The notes: a model not told the origin generated them from the sequence alone. 64,000 nt of DNA from JACZYA01 sp965247455 (GCA_965247455.1 CBDFHE010000018.1:496001-560000), one strand, 5' to 3'; positions 16,521 to 25,811 are shown, counted from the stretch's first letter. A program made the numbers and translations.

Positions 16521-18347
16521 ATGAACCGACCCACCCGTTTCTTGGTTGCTTTGGCATTCTTGGTTCTGCTGAGCAGCACTTCTTGCCGGAGAGCAACGGA
16601 GATCCAGATGGAGGCGCAGCAGTTTCTCGATGGCTATACCACCACCTATGCCGATTTGAGCTACGCGGCGGCGCTAGCCGAGTGGGAGTCCAACACGCGC
16701 ATTGTCGAGGGCGACGACACCAACGCCCAGCGAACCCGCGCCGCCAATGAGGCGCTGGCCGCCTTTACCGGCAGCACCCAGAACATTGAAATCTGCCGGT
16801 GCCTGCTGGCCCAGCGCGAGCAGTTGACCCCGCTGCAAGTCCGGCAACTCGAAGTCATCCTCTATCAGGCCGCTGACAAGCCGCAGACCGTCCCCGAGCT
16901 GGTGCGGGAGCGCATCGCCGCCGAAACCGAGCAGGTCGAAAAGCTCTACGGCTTCACTTACAAAATCCAGGGCAGGGAAGTGACCACCAATCGGATTGAT
17001 GAAATCCTTCGGTCAGAGACCGACATCCGCAAGCGCCTCCGAGCCTGGCAAAGCTCCAAGCAAGTAGGCCCCACGCTGCGAGAAGGCTTGGAACAACTGC
17101 GCCGCCTACGCAACCAAACTGTGCGTGCCCTGGACTACCAGGATTTCTTCAGCTACCAGGTGTCCGACTACGGCATGACCACCGAGGAAATGCTGGAGCT
17201 CATGGACGCGCTCAGCCGCGAACTCCGCCCGCTCTACCGCGAGCTGCACACCTATTTCCGCTACCAGTTGGCGAAAAAATACAAGCAGCCGGTCCCCGAC
17301 CTGATTCCCGCCCACTGGCTCCCCAACCGCTGGGGTCAGGACTGGACTGCGCTGGTGAGTGTGCAGGGCTTCGACCTGGACGGCGCGTTGCGGACGAAAG
17401 AGCCGGAGTGGCTGGTCAAGCAGGCCGAGCGCTTCTACGTCAGCCTGGGCTTGGCCTCGCTGCCCCCCAGCTTCTACCAGCGCTCTTCGCTCTACCCGCT
17501 CCCGCCCGACGCCGACTACAAGAAGAACAACCATGCCTCCGCCTGGCACCTGGACTTGGAGCAGGACATTCGCTCCCTGATGAGCGTGGAGAGGAACGCC
17601 GAGTGGTATGAGACCACCCACCACGAGTTGGGCCACATCTACTACTACATCTCCTACACCAATCCCGACGTGCCGCTGCTGCTCCGCTCCGGGGCCAACC
17701 GCGCCTACCACGAGGCCATGGGTTCGTTGATGGGGTTGGCCGCCATGCAGCCGCGCTTTGTCGCCACCGTGGGGCTGGTGCCGGAGGGCACCACGCCCGA
17801 TCCCATCCAGACGCTGCTCAAGGAGGCGCTGAACTACGTGGTCTTCATTCCCTGGTCAGCCGGGGTCATGACCCGCTTCGAGCACGACCTCTACGCCGCC
17901 GAGCTTTCGCCCGACCAGTGGAACCAGCATTGGTGGGAGTTGAAGGCGCGCTACCAGGGCATCGCCCCGCCTTCGCCGCGCGATGAGCGCTACTGCGACG
18001 CGGCCACCAAGACTCACATCAACAACGACCCGGCACAGTACTACGACTACGCCCTCTCCAACGTGTTGCTCTTCCAGTTGCACGACCATATTGCGCAAAA
18101 AATCCTGAATGAGGACCCGCATGACACTAACTACTTCGGGCGGGAAGAGGTGGGCCGCTTTCTGGACTCCATCATGCGGCCGGGCGCCAGTGTGGATTGG
18201 CGCAAGGTCCTGCGGGAGAAAACCGGCCAAGACCTCTCCGCCGAGGCCATGCTGCGCTACTTTGAGCCCTTGATGGAATGGCTCCGCGAGCAGAACCGTG
18301 GTCGCACTCATACCCTGTCGGAGCTAGACGTGGAAGGTGGAGCGTAG
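16521..18347 (+). CDS. M2-family (ACE-like) peptidyl-dipeptidase, exported
   Basis: The 608-residue metallopeptidase has the zinc motif HHELGH near residue 368, and further acidic ligand sequence around AYHEAMGSL. The flanking sequence (NNHASAWHLDL, LLRSGANRAYHE) matches the angiotensin-converting-enzyme family M2, which removes C-terminal dipeptides. The N-terminus (FLVALAFLVLLSSTSC) looks like a lipoprotein leader, placing it in the periplasm. I chose the ATG at 16521, behind GGAGGGGAG. The DinB gene follows 4 bp after its stop. Confidence 0.88.
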   Translation: MNRPTRFLVALAFLVLLSSTSCRRATEIQMEAQQFLDGYTTTYADLSYAAALAEWESNTRIVEGDDTNAQRTRAANEALAAFTGSTQNIEICRCLLAQREQLTPLQVRQLEVILYQAADKPQTVPELVRERIAAETEQVEKLYGFTYKIQGREVTTNRIDEILRSETDIRKRLRAWQSSKQVGPTLREGLEQLRRLRNQTVRALDYQDFFSYQVSDYGMTTEEMLELMDALSRELRPLYRELHTYFRYQLAKKYKQPVPDLIPAHWLPNRWGQDWTALVSVQGFDLDGALRTKEPEWLVKQAERFYVSLGLASLPPSFYQRSSLYPLPPDADYKKNNHASAWHLDLEQDIRSLMSVERNAEWYETTHHELGHIYYYISYTNPDVPLLLRSGANRAYHEAMGSLMGLAAMQPRFVATVGLVPEGTTPDPIQTLLKEALNYVVFIPWSAGVMTRFEHDLYAAELSPDQWNQHWWELKARYQGIAPPSPRDERYCDAATKTHINNDPAQYYDYALSNVLLFQLHDHIAQKILNEDPHDTNYFGREEVGRFLDSIMRPGASVDWRKVLREKTGQDLSAEAMLRYFEPLMEWLREQNRGRTHTLSELDVEGGA

Positions 18348-18351
18348 GCGC

Positions 18352-18840
18352 ATGGACGTCAAGGAACTCTTCCTTAAACAAAAAGAGGCCATTCGCAAGC
18401 AGACCCGGCAAGTGGTGCAGATGGTGGGCTCAGACCAGCTTGGATGGCAGCCGGAAAAAGACGCCTTGAGCGTGGGCGAGATGCTGCGCCACCTCTGGAT
18501 GTCGGAAGAGGGCGTCCGCCGGGTGGCGCTGGAGGCCAACTTCGCCTATTACGAAGCCCGCATCCCGCAGGGTCTGCGCGCCGTGCTCGGTACCGTGGGG
18601 TCGCTGGAAGAGGAAGCGCAGAACCTTGAGCGCGTGCATAGCGAAACGCTGGCTTTAGTGGCGGCGTTTCCCGTGGAGCGGTTCGAGGAGGAGCGCGCCC
18701 ATGACGGGCTGGGGTTTCGCCGCCGGGTGTATGCCATTCTCTTCGGGATCATCACGCACGAAGCCCATCACCGCGCGCAGTTGATTACCTACCTGCGCAT
18801 CCTCGGCACGACCATGCCGGAGCCTTCCTTCCGCCGGTAG
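18352..18840 (+). CDS. DinB-like metal-binding four-helix protein
   Basis: A 162-residue helical protein with His residues placed as in DinB/YfiT folds: EMLRHLWMSEEG near residue 45, and THEAHHRAQLITYLRILG at the C-terminus, giving the usual HxxxH-type metal triad. Family members include bacillithiol S-transferases and hydrolases, but many are uncharacterised. It is cotranscribed with the M2 peptidase. Confidence 0.78.
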   Translation: MDVKELFLKQKEAIRKQTRQVVQMVGSDQLGWQPEKDALSVGEMLRHLWMSEEGVRRVALEANFAYYEARIPQGLRAVLGTVGSLEEEAQNLERVHSETLALVAAFPVERFEEERAHDGLGFRRRVYAILFGIITHEAHHRAQLITYLRILGTTMPEPSFRR

Positions 18841-18992
18841 CTTGCGGAACAGAAACTTGAAGGCGCGCCGGAAGGTATCTGAACCCTCGAACGTCCCACG
18901 GGAAGCGGCAGCCGTCCGAAGAATCTGGTACCCGGAAAGAGCGAGAAGGTGCCCCGCGTGTTTCCCTGGGTTAAAGGAGCCCAATCACTACC

Positions 18993-19182
18993 ATGAACAA
19001 AGAAGCCTTGGTTGACATCGTAGGTTGGATCGGAGCAATAGCTCTGCTGGTGGCGTACGCATTGGTTTCAGCCAGAAGAGTTAAAGGCGACTCAACCTCC
19101 TACCAATCGCTCAACCTGGTCGGGAGCGTTCTTCTGATCGTCAACACGGTTTACTACCGGGCTTACCCCTCTGCCTTCTTAA
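18993..19182 (+). pseudogene. 5' part of a CBU_0592-like small membrane protein, cut by an IS
   Basis: The frame DIVGWIGAIALLVAYALVSA followed by LNLVGSVLLIVNTVYY is a three-helix membrane protein of a family usually about 80-90 residues long. After 63 codons the sequence crosses into the left end of IS1380 copy 1. The missing 3' part is not found on the other side of the element, so this is not a simple insertion. Confidence 0.7.
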
Positions 19183-20852
19183 CCGGGATTTCCGTTTTGC
19201 CTGCCCCTGATGGCACGTTTATACACCCGATCGCCGCCGATCGCACAAAAACTTCGATCGTCGCACAATCGCTCAGCTTCAAAGGCCTTCATCTGAGCCC
19301 GCGCCGACGTGCGACCGACTGGAACCCCTGCTTTTCGGGCATTTCTCAGACACCGCTCCACACGTGTGCCCCGTGTCATCGCCGGGCGGGCTTCGTTGCA
19401 CTTCAGGCCGCGCGTCAGCCTGCCGGCACGGGTAGCGCCCAGATCCTCCGCAGCATGTCGCCGAACAGCCGCCGCGTGAGATGCCCTTCCGCCAGCAGAA
19501 GCCAGTAGTACCGCGCATGCTTCACCAGCCGGCCCCCAGTTTTCACCAGTCGCTGCTGGAGACTCGTGAGCGACCAGCGCTTGACCCGCAGCGGAAGGAC
19601 CAGTCTGCGCCACAAGTTGCCCAGATTGTAGGCCAGGACGCTCAGTTGCAGGCGCACCTCGTTCGCCCGGAAACGATGGCACGACAGCCGCGTCCAGTGG
19701 GTGGCCTGCTTGCCTTCCTTGATCCATTGCTCCGCCGTACCGCGCTTGTTGTAAAACCGCACGACCGAGCGGCTCGGGAGGGCCATGTTGGTCACGATGA
19801 AGCCGACGCGAGGGAACAGCTCACCTTGGTGGTGCTCCACCTTGGCGACGATCCGTCTGGGCGTGGTCCAGCTCTTGGCCTGATAGCGGAAACTCTGGTA
19901 GCGCACCAAGGGCTTGCAGCTCGGCCGTCCCGGCGGACGAAAGAGGATGTCTTCGATTTCCAGCTCCAAGCTCTTGTTCGCCGGCATGCGAATGGCATAG
20001 TCCACGTCGCGCTGCTCGAGCGCGTCGTAGATCTCGGGCTTCGCGAACGCGGCGTCTGCGCGGAACGCTACGCGCTTGCCCTCCACCTGCTGCCGGTCAA
20101 TCTCCGGTACGAGCAGGTCGTCCCAGTCGTCGGCGCTATGCACGTTGCCTGGCCGCAGCGTGGCGGCGAGGCAGTCCCCATGCTCGGTGAACAGAAACAG
20201 CGGGTGGTAGCAGACGGACTCGAAGTGCCCGTTATAGGCGCTCCCTTCCTGCGCCCCATGCACCGGGCTCTCGCTCGAATCCATGTCGAGCACGATCCGG
20301 TCGGCGCGCGTCGCCATCTCGGCCTGTGCAAGCACCTCCCGGTTCACGGCCCTCAACCCGACGAGATTCTCCTCGTGGGTCAGCAGCTCTGTCTCGAACC
20401 AATGCAGCGTCGATGTCAGCGCCGCACCCCGGTCCCAGCGCTTTGGCGACCCGATGAGACGAAATGTTGGGTCTGCCGACACGCGCCCCGCGTCGTTGAG
20501 ATCTTCGTAGCCCGCGAGGCGACTGTAGACCGACTGCCGCAGGAGATCCACCACGCTGAACTGGGTGTTCATCCCCTGTCGGGAATCGCTCAGGTGCTCG
20601 GCGATGAGTGTCTCCAGCCCCAGACGTTCATCCAACTCGCGCACCAGAATGAGGCCAGCGTCAGAAGTGACGCGCGATCCCTGGAACGCGACTTTCAGGA
20701 AGCCGTTGAACGCGAACTGGAATGGCTCGTGTTGTAATTCACCCACCGGGTGTCACCCTCCGTAGTGTGGTTCCTTACGTCGGAGCCCCAAAACTCAAGG
20801 CGCAGCGACTGGTCCTGGCGATACGGTACCACAGCCAAATCGGAAATCCGGG
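19183..20852. mobile_element. IS1380-family insertion sequence, copy 1
   Basis: 1670 bp, bounded by inverted ends CCGGGATTTCCG (left) and, read inward, CCCGGATTTCCG (right). It is practically identical to copy 2 (49908-51577) apart from a silent G/A difference, and encodes an intact transposase. Unlike copies 2 and 3 it lacks a target duplication: the flanking pentamers are CTTAA and TTTAG. Confidence 0.93.
19415..20746 (-). CDS. IS1380-family transposase (copy 1)
   Basis: This 443-residue DDE transposase (DDE_Tnp_1 group) has its first Asp in IVLDMDSSESPVHG, a central VAFRADAAFAKPEIYDAL and a C-terminal FYNKRGTAEQWIKEGKQA holding the catalytic Glu. It is full length and shares its protein sequence with copy 2. 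The long frame on the opposite strand is an antisense shadow. Confidence 0.93.
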   Translation of the reverse strand: MGELQHEPFQFAFNGFLKVAFQGSRVTSDAGLILVRELDERLGLETLIAEHLSDSRQGMNTQFSVVDLLRQSVYSRLAGYEDLNDAGRVSADPTFRLIGSPKRWDRGAALTSTLHWFETELLTHEENLVGLRAVNREVLAQAEMATRADRIVLDMDSSESPVHGAQEGSAYNGHFESVCYHPLFLFTEHGDCLAATLRPGNVHSADDWDDLLVPEIDRQQVEGKRVAFRADAAFAKPEIYDALEQRDVDYAIRMPANKSLELEIEDILFRPPGRPSCKPLVRYQSFRYQAKSWTTPRRIVAKVEHHQGELFPRVGFIVTNMALPSRSVVRFYNKRGTAEQWIKEGKQATHWTRLSCHRFRANEVRLQLSVLAYNLGNLWRRLVLPLRVKRWSLTSLQQRLVKTGGRLVKHARYYWLLLAEGHLTRRLFGDMLRRIWALPVPAG

Positions 20853-20917
20853 TTTAGAGCATTTGAGGGCGCAATCAGGTAGGGCTGTCAGCGGCCGGTC
20901 AGGCGGCGCGCCCGAAG

Positions 20918-20954
20918 GCCTGCCTGCCGCTTGCCCGCTGTGGCGGGCAGGCAG
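20918..20954. repeat. REP-like palindrome, copy 5
   Basis: CCTGCCTGCC and GGGCAGGCAGG flank a short inner hairpin (GCCCGC...GCGGGC). It abuts the tRNA-like fragment. Confidence 0.6.
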
Positions 20955-21000
20955 GGATCGAACCCCCGACCTTCTGGTTCGTAGTTAACAGAACCAACTA
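20955..21000 (-). other. tRNA 3'-half-like fragment, possible attachment-site relic
   Basis: The minus strand reads CTACGAACCAGAAGGTCGG then GGGTTCGATCC, which resembles the 3' part of a tRNA (variable loop, T arm). No acceptor or D arm can be paired with it. Partial tRNA genes often mark integration junctions, but there is no integrase here. Confidence 0.35.
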
Positions 21001-21325
21001 GCTAACTTGTTGGTTTGTCTCGCTCTTTCGCAATCTCAGCCCCCTGAAAAGAGGGCCTTTTTCACATGTTTTGTTACCAAGTTGTTCCCAAGTCCCTTGC
21101 GTGCGCGGCCACTACTGTGAGCAGGATTTGACGCTGTTCTCAACCAAGTCGACCTGACATGAGAGATACTCTCTCCCTGAAACAGCTGTCAGCTACCGTG
21201 CGCGCACGGGCAAGGGAATTCCCACACCTTCAGCGATCGATCCACTGGTTTCGCTTGCCTTGCTCGGCCTGCATTTGGTAGCTTAGGTTGCTTTGCCTAG
21301 CTCTCAAACAGGTGAGAGTTGATTC

Positions 21326-22360
21326 ATGGCTGCTCTCAAGGCCGCCGAGTTGCGCTACGACTGGACGGTGGCCGAAATTGAAGCTCTTCTCACCCTGCCG
21401 TTGCCAGAGCTCGTCTTCCGCGCACAGACCATCCACCACGCCTACCATCGAGTCGAGGAAGTCCAGGGCTGCGCGCTGTTGAGCATCAAGACTGGGGGCT
21501 GCCCGGAAGATTGCGCCTATTGCCCGCAGTCGGCACGTTACCGGACGGGAGTGGCACCCGCTGGATTGCTGACGGTGGAGGAGACCCTGCGGGCGGCCGA
21601 GCGCGCGCGCCGTCAGGGAGCGACGCGCTTTTGCATGGGTGCGGCCTGGCGCGACGTGCCCCACGGATCTGAGTTCGAGCGTGTGCTGGAGATGGTGCGG
21701 GGTGTACGCGCGCTCGGCCTGGAAGCCTGCTGCACGCTGGGGATGCTCACGGACGAACAGGCGAAAGCTCTCGCGACAGCGGATTTGACCGCCTACAATC
21801 ACAATCTCGACACCTCGCAGGCGTTCTACGGACAGATCATCACGACGCGCACCTACGATGAGCGCCTGCAGACCTTGGCGCGAGTGAGGCGGGCCGGGAT
21901 TATGGTTTGCTGTGGCGGCATCATCGGCATGGGTGAGGGACGCGAAGATCGTTGCCACCTGCTCTTGCAGTTGGCGACCCAACGGCCCCACCCTGAAAGC
22001 GTGCCCATCAATCTCCTGGTGCGGGTCGAGGGCACGCCGCTGGCCGACGAGCGCCCCTTCGATCCGCTGGAGTTCGTGCGCATCATTGCCACCGCGCGCA
22101 TCTTGATGCCCGCTTCCATGGTCCGCTTGAGCGCCGGCCGCCTTTCGCTTTCCGATGAGGCCCAGGCACTTTGCTTCATTGCCGGGGCAAACTCGATCTT
22201 TATCGGGGACAAGCTGCTGACCACCTCTAATCCGGAAGTGGATCGTGATCACCGATTGCTTGACAAACTGGGGATGCATCTGCGTTCGTGGGCAGTGAGA
22301 GCGGATGGGATTGAATCGGAGCCCCATATCGCCGAGGTCGCCGATGCCACTGATGGGTGA
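21326..22360 (+). CDS. bioB: Biotin synthase
   Basis: The 344-residue radical-SAM enzyme carries CPEDCAYC (Cys 59, 63, 66) for the SAM-binding [4Fe-4S] cluster, plus the BioB motifs YNHNLDTS and GGIIGMGE and Cys residues for the second cluster (CCTLG, CC). It inserts sulfur into dethiobiotin. Length is canonical. The ATG at 21326 follows GGTGAGAG. The bioF start lies inside its last codons, beginning a tightly coupled bioBFDA operon. Confidence 0.95.
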   Translation: MAALKAAELRYDWTVAEIEALLTLPLPELVFRAQTIHHAYHRVEEVQGCALLSIKTGGCPEDCAYCPQSARYRTGVAPAGLLTVEETLRAAERARRQGATRFCMGAAWRDVPHGSEFERVLEMVRGVRALGLEACCTLGMLTDEQAKALATADLTAYNHNLDTSQAFYGQIITTRTYDERLQTLARVRRAGIMVCCGGIIGMGEGREDRCHLLLQLATQRPHPESVPINLLVRVEGTPLADERPFDPLEFVRIIATARILMPASMVRLSAGRLSLSDEAQALCFIAGANSIFIGDKLLTTSNPEVDRDHRLLDKLGMHLRSWAVRADGIESEPHIAEVADATDG

Positions 22361-23507
22361 ATTGGAACGGCGCGTGCGCCATTGCCTGGCGCAATTGGAT
22401 GCAGTGGGACTGCGGCGGCATCTGCGCCCGCCGACGGGAGTTGACCTCTGTTCGAACGACTACCTGGGTTTGGCGACACACCCCGTGATCAAGCAACGCA
22501 TGGCAGAGGCGGTACTGCGCGAAGGCTGCGGCTCTACTGCTTCGCGTCTGCTGCGGGGGGAGCGGGCAAGCTTCGCGGCGGTGGAGCGACGTTTCGCGGA
22601 ATTCAAGGACACAGAAGCGGCGCTTTTTTTCAGCAGCGGATATGCAGCCAACATCGCTGTGCTGACCACCTTTTTGGAAGTCGGCGATGTTGTCTTCTCA
22701 GATGCTCTGAACCATGCCAGCCTGATTGATGGCATGCGATTGGCGCGCGCCCGGCGCGTCGTCTTTCCGCACGGTGACATTGACGAGATCCGCCGTTTGC
22801 TGGAGGCCGAGCGCGGACCGAGGCAAAGATTCCTCGTCACCGAATCGCTGTTCAGCATGGAGGGTGACGTGGCGCCGCTGGCGGAGTATGCGGCCTTGTG
22901 CCGGGCTACCGATACCTCCCTGATTGTGGACGAGGCGCACGCGGTCGGTATTTTCGGCACTCAGGGCAGCGGACTGATTGAAGCCACAGGCATCGGGGAA
23001 GATGTATTCCTCGCCGTCAATACTGCCGGTAAGGCCCTGGGGGTGGGCGGAGCGTTCGTGGCTGGCCCGTCCTGGGCCATCGAGTACCTGATCCAACGCG
23101 CTCGCCCGTTCATCTTCTCCACCGCACCACCGCCAGCCATGGCCGCAGCGCTTGATGCGGCGCTGACGGTGATTGCTGAAGAGCCGGAGCGGCGTACGCA
23201 ACTGTTGGAGCGCGCGACGCGGTTGCGCGATCTGCTGGCTGAAAGGGGGGTGGCCGTCTTGCCAGGCCGCTCCCAGATTCTCCCGGTGATCGTGGGCGAC
23301 AATGCGCGTAGCATCGCGGTGGCCTCCACTTTGCAAGCGGAAGGCTTCGATGTACGTGCTATCCGTCCTCCCACAGTACCGCCAGGAACGGCGCGCTTGC
23401 GGATTGCCGTTAATGTGAACCTCGATGACGCCTTACTGAACTCCTTTGCTTCAGCGCTGGTTGCAGCGCTGGCCGAGACGGTACCGTGCCCCGAGGTCTC
23501 TTTCTAA
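22344..23507 (+). CDS. bioF: 8-amino-7-oxononanoate synthase
   Basis: A 387-residue alpha-oxoamine synthase. The PLP lysine lies in NTAGKALGVGGAF (about K229). Other motifs are CSNDYLGLATHP, TASRLLRGE, ALNHASLIDG and IVDEAHAVGIFG. It condenses pimeloyl-ACP/CoA with alanine. The start is ATG 22344 or, less likely, the ATG three codons on; both overlap bioB. NTAGKALG replaces the commoner TxGKALG. Confidence 0.92.
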   Translation: MPLMGELERRVRHCLAQLDAVGLRRHLRPPTGVDLCSNDYLGLATHPVIKQRMAEAVLREGCGSTASRLLRGERASFAAVERRFAEFKDTEAALFFSSGYAANIAVLTTFLEVGDVVFSDALNHASLIDGMRLARARRVVFPHGDIDEIRRLLEAERGPRQRFLVTESLFSMEGDVAPLAEYAALCRATDTSLIVDEAHAVGIFGTQGSGLIEATGIGEDVFLAVNTAGKALGVGGAFVAGPSWAIEYLIQRARPFIFSTAPPPAMAAALDAALTVIAEEPERRTQLLERATRLRDLLAERGVAVLPGRSQILPVIVGDNARSIAVASTLQAEGFDVRAIRPPTVPPGTARLRIAVNVNLDDALLNSFASALVAALAETVPCPEVSF

Positions 23508-24154
23508 CGGGGACCGATACCGGCGTCGGCAAGACCGTGGTTGCCGCCGCCTTGATGCATCGGTATCGGTCGCGGGTGCCGCTGCGCTACTGGAAGCCGA
23601 TCCAGACCGGCATCGAGCAGGACGACGACACTACCACCGTGCGCGTCCTAGGAGAGTGCGCTGAGGAAGAGATTTTGGCCGAGGGGGTGCGGTTGCCCCG
23701 CCCCCTCTCACCGCACCTGGCAGCGCGACTCACGGGGCAGACCATTGAGATTGAATTGCTAACGCGGGTTCTTGCGGTGCAAACCGAAACAGCATGCTGG
23801 GTCGTTGAAGGAGCGGGTGGTGTACTGGTTCCCATCAGCGACAGGCATATGATGACTGACCTGATGGAGGCACTTGCGTTGCCGGTGGTCGTGGTTGCGT
23901 CTTCGGGGCTCGGTACCATCAATCACACACTGCTCACGTTGGAAGCCCTAAGACGCCGGACTCTGCGCGTCGGCGGCGTAGTGATGGTCGGCGATGCCAA
24001 TCCTGAGAACCGTGCTGCGATTGAGCAGTTCGGCTCGGTCCCGGTGTTGGGCGAGATGCCGCGCTTTGCTCGACTCACGCCGGAGAGGCTGGGCACCTGG
24101 GCGCGGGCTGAGCTTGATCCGTCTGGTTTGTTAATGGAGTTTCTCGATGGCTAA
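23486..24154 (+). CDS. bioD: Dethiobiotin synthetase
   Basis: This 222-residue ATPase has P-loop GTDTGVGKT (residues 9-17), YWKPIQTGI, and VEGAGGVLVPI, the diaminononanoate- and ATP-binding motifs of BioD. It closes the ureido ring. It initiates at GTG 23486 and overlaps the end of bioF by 22 bp, implying coupled translation. Confidence 0.94.
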   Translation: MPRGLFLTGTDTGVGKTVVAAALMHRYRSRVPLRYWKPIQTGIEQDDDTTTVRVLGECAEEEILAEGVRLPRPLSPHLAARLTGQTIEIELLTRVLAVQTETACWVVEGAGGVLVPISDRHMMTDLMEALALPVVVVASSGLGTINHTLLTLEALRRRTLRVGGVVMVGDANPENRAAIEQFGSVPVLGEMPRFARLTPERLGTWARAELDPSGLLMEFLDG

Positions 24155-25529
24155 TGCAGCAAGGCAGGAAGAGCGGGAGCAGCAGGTTTCGTCCACGCAT
24201 CAGCGTGATTTGGTGGCGCGCGATCGGGCGCATCTCTGGCATCCCTACACGCAGATGCAGACGGCGCCAGCGCCCCTTGCGATTGCGCGTGGTCAAGGCG
24301 TCTACCTTTACACCGAAGACGGGCGGCGACTGCTCGACGGCATCTCGTCCTGGTGGGTCAACATCCACGGCCACAGTCATCCTAGATTGAACGAAGCCCT
24401 GGCAGCGCAGGCGCGCGAGCTGGAGCACGTCGTGTTCGCCGGTTGTACGCATCGCCCGGCGGTGGAACTGGCGGAGCAGTTGGTTGCGCTGTTGCCCTCG
24501 GGTTTGACGCGCATCTTTTTCTCCGACAACGGCTCGACCGCGGTCGAGGTCGCCTTGAAGATGGCCTACCAGTACTGGCAAAATCGCGGTGAAGCCGGAC
24601 GCCGCCGCTTCATTACACTCCGCTCGGCCTACCACGGCGACACAATAGGAACGATGTCGGTCAGCGAGGCGTCCGCCTTTACGCGACCTTTCGCCCCGCT
24701 GCTGTTTCCGGTCGCACGGGCGTACTCACCCTACTGCTATCGCTGTCCACTCGGTTTGGAGCGCTCCACGTGCCAAGTTGAGTGCTTGGCTGATCTGGAG
24801 CGGTTGCTGCGTGAAGAAGGTGACTCGGTAGCGGCGGTGTTGGTGGAACCAATGCTGCAGGCGGCGGGCGGTATGATCGTGTGGCCGGCGGAATTCCTGG
24901 CCGGTGTGCGCCGTTTCTGCGACCGCTACGGGACACTGATGATTGCCGATGAGGTCTTGACCGGCTTTGGACGCACCGGCCGCATGTTTGCCTGCGAACA
25001 TGCCGCCGTTACACCGGATATTATCTGTCTTTCGAAAGCGCTTACGGCCGGTTACCTGCCGCTGGCGGCGACGGCGACGACCGAAGCAATCTACGAAGCG
25101 TTCTTGAGCGACGACCGCAACAAAACGTTTTTCTACGGCCACTCTTACGCTGCCAATCCTCTCGGCTGCGCCGTCGCGCTGGCCAGCCTGGAACTATTCC
25201 GCACGGATGGAGTATTGGCGCGGGTTCGTGCGTTGGAGCAACAACTGCGCGCGCGGCTGCTACCCTTGCAGGAACTTCCCCACGTGGGCGACGTGCGGGT
25301 GATCGGCGGCGTCGGCATTGTGGAGCTGGTGCAAGACAAGCAAACAAAAGCCGCAGGTGGCTACCTAGATCAAATGGGCCCGCGGTTGGCGGCCGAATTC
25401 ATCCAGCGCGGCCTGCTGCTCCGGCCGCTGGGCAATGTGCTCTACTTTATGCCGCCCTATGTGATCACAGAAGAGGAAACGGATTGGGCTGTGGATCAAA
25501 TCGCCGCGGTCCTGGAGACTTGGCAGTAA
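24147..25529 (+). CDS. bioA: Adenosylmethionine-8-amino-7-oxononanoate aminotransferase
   Basis: This 460-residue class III aminotransferase has HLWHPYTQMQTAPAP at the N-terminus, a motif specific to BioA. It also has ISSWWVNIHGHSHP, LIADEVLTGFGRTG, and PLP lysine in CLSKALTAGYLPLAA (about K297). It transaminates KAPA to DAPA using SAM. It overlaps bioD by 8 bp and ends the operon. The pimeloyl-forming genes (bioC/bioH) are not in the window. Confidence 0.95.
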   Translation: MANAARQEEREQQVSSTHQRDLVARDRAHLWHPYTQMQTAPAPLAIARGQGVYLYTEDGRRLLDGISSWWVNIHGHSHPRLNEALAAQARELEHVVFAGCTHRPAVELAEQLVALLPSGLTRIFFSDNGSTAVEVALKMAYQYWQNRGEAGRRRFITLRSAYHGDTIGTMSVSEASAFTRPFAPLLFPVARAYSPYCYRCPLGLERSTCQVECLADLERLLREEGDSVAAVLVEPMLQAAGGMIVWPAEFLAGVRRFCDRYGTLMIADEVLTGFGRTGRMFACEHAAVTPDIICLSKALTAGYLPLAATATTEAIYEAFLSDDRNKTFFYGHSYAANPLGCAVALASLELFRTDGVLARVRALEQQLRARLLPLQELPHVGDVRVIGGVGIVELVQDKQTKAAGGYLDQMGPRLAAEFIQRGLLLRPLGNVLYFMPPYVITEEETDWAVDQIAAVLETWQ

Positions 25530-25697
25530 CTGTGCCTCTTCATAGGAAATCGGACCGTCCGGTGCAAATAGCAATCACCTGTTCCGTGTCGAATCTTTCC
25601 ATCGTCTGAACCCAATCCCCTTACAATTCTCTTGTGGCTTCGATTACGATGTCAGGCTCCGCTCGGAGCTGTTTCACCAACTTCTAAGGAGGACTCG

Positions 25698-25811
25698 ATG
25701 AAGAATCGCGCAGGGAAGTCATTGGTTGCCGCTCTCGACCAACTCATCAAGAAGCGGAAGGAGTTCTTGTGTATCTTGAAGCTCCTGGATAGTAGCGGTA
25801 CGCCCTTCTAA
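25698..25811 (+). CDS. Small ORF with strong ribosome-binding site, unknown
   Basis: A 37-codon frame (MKNRAGKSLVAALDQL followed by IKKRKEFLCILKLL and SSGTPF) starts at 25698, 7 bp after TAAGGAGG. It is basic and helical. No family is recognised. The Shine-Dalgarno spacing is the only strong support. A CACGCTA/TAGCGTG hairpin follows at 25824-25844. Confidence 0.35.
   Translation: MKNRAGKSLVAALDQLIKKRKEFLCILKLLDSSGTPF

Larger units (their letters stand above)
20853..21325. other. Spacer between IS1380 copy 1 and bioB
   Basis: No gene is seen. It holds a REP-like palindrome (20918), a tRNA-3'-half-like sequence on the minus strand (about 20955-21000), a terminator-like hairpin before CTTTTTC (21038-21062), and a perfect 14-bp palindrome CCGTGCGCGCACGG (21196-21209) that could be an operator for the biotin genes. 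Confidence 0.5.

Noticed and set aside
19481..20737. 418-codon plus-strand frame across IS1380 copy 1 (also 50206-51462)
   Set aside because: Exact antisense of the transposase and present only because the IS is GC-rich; not conserved as a protein family.
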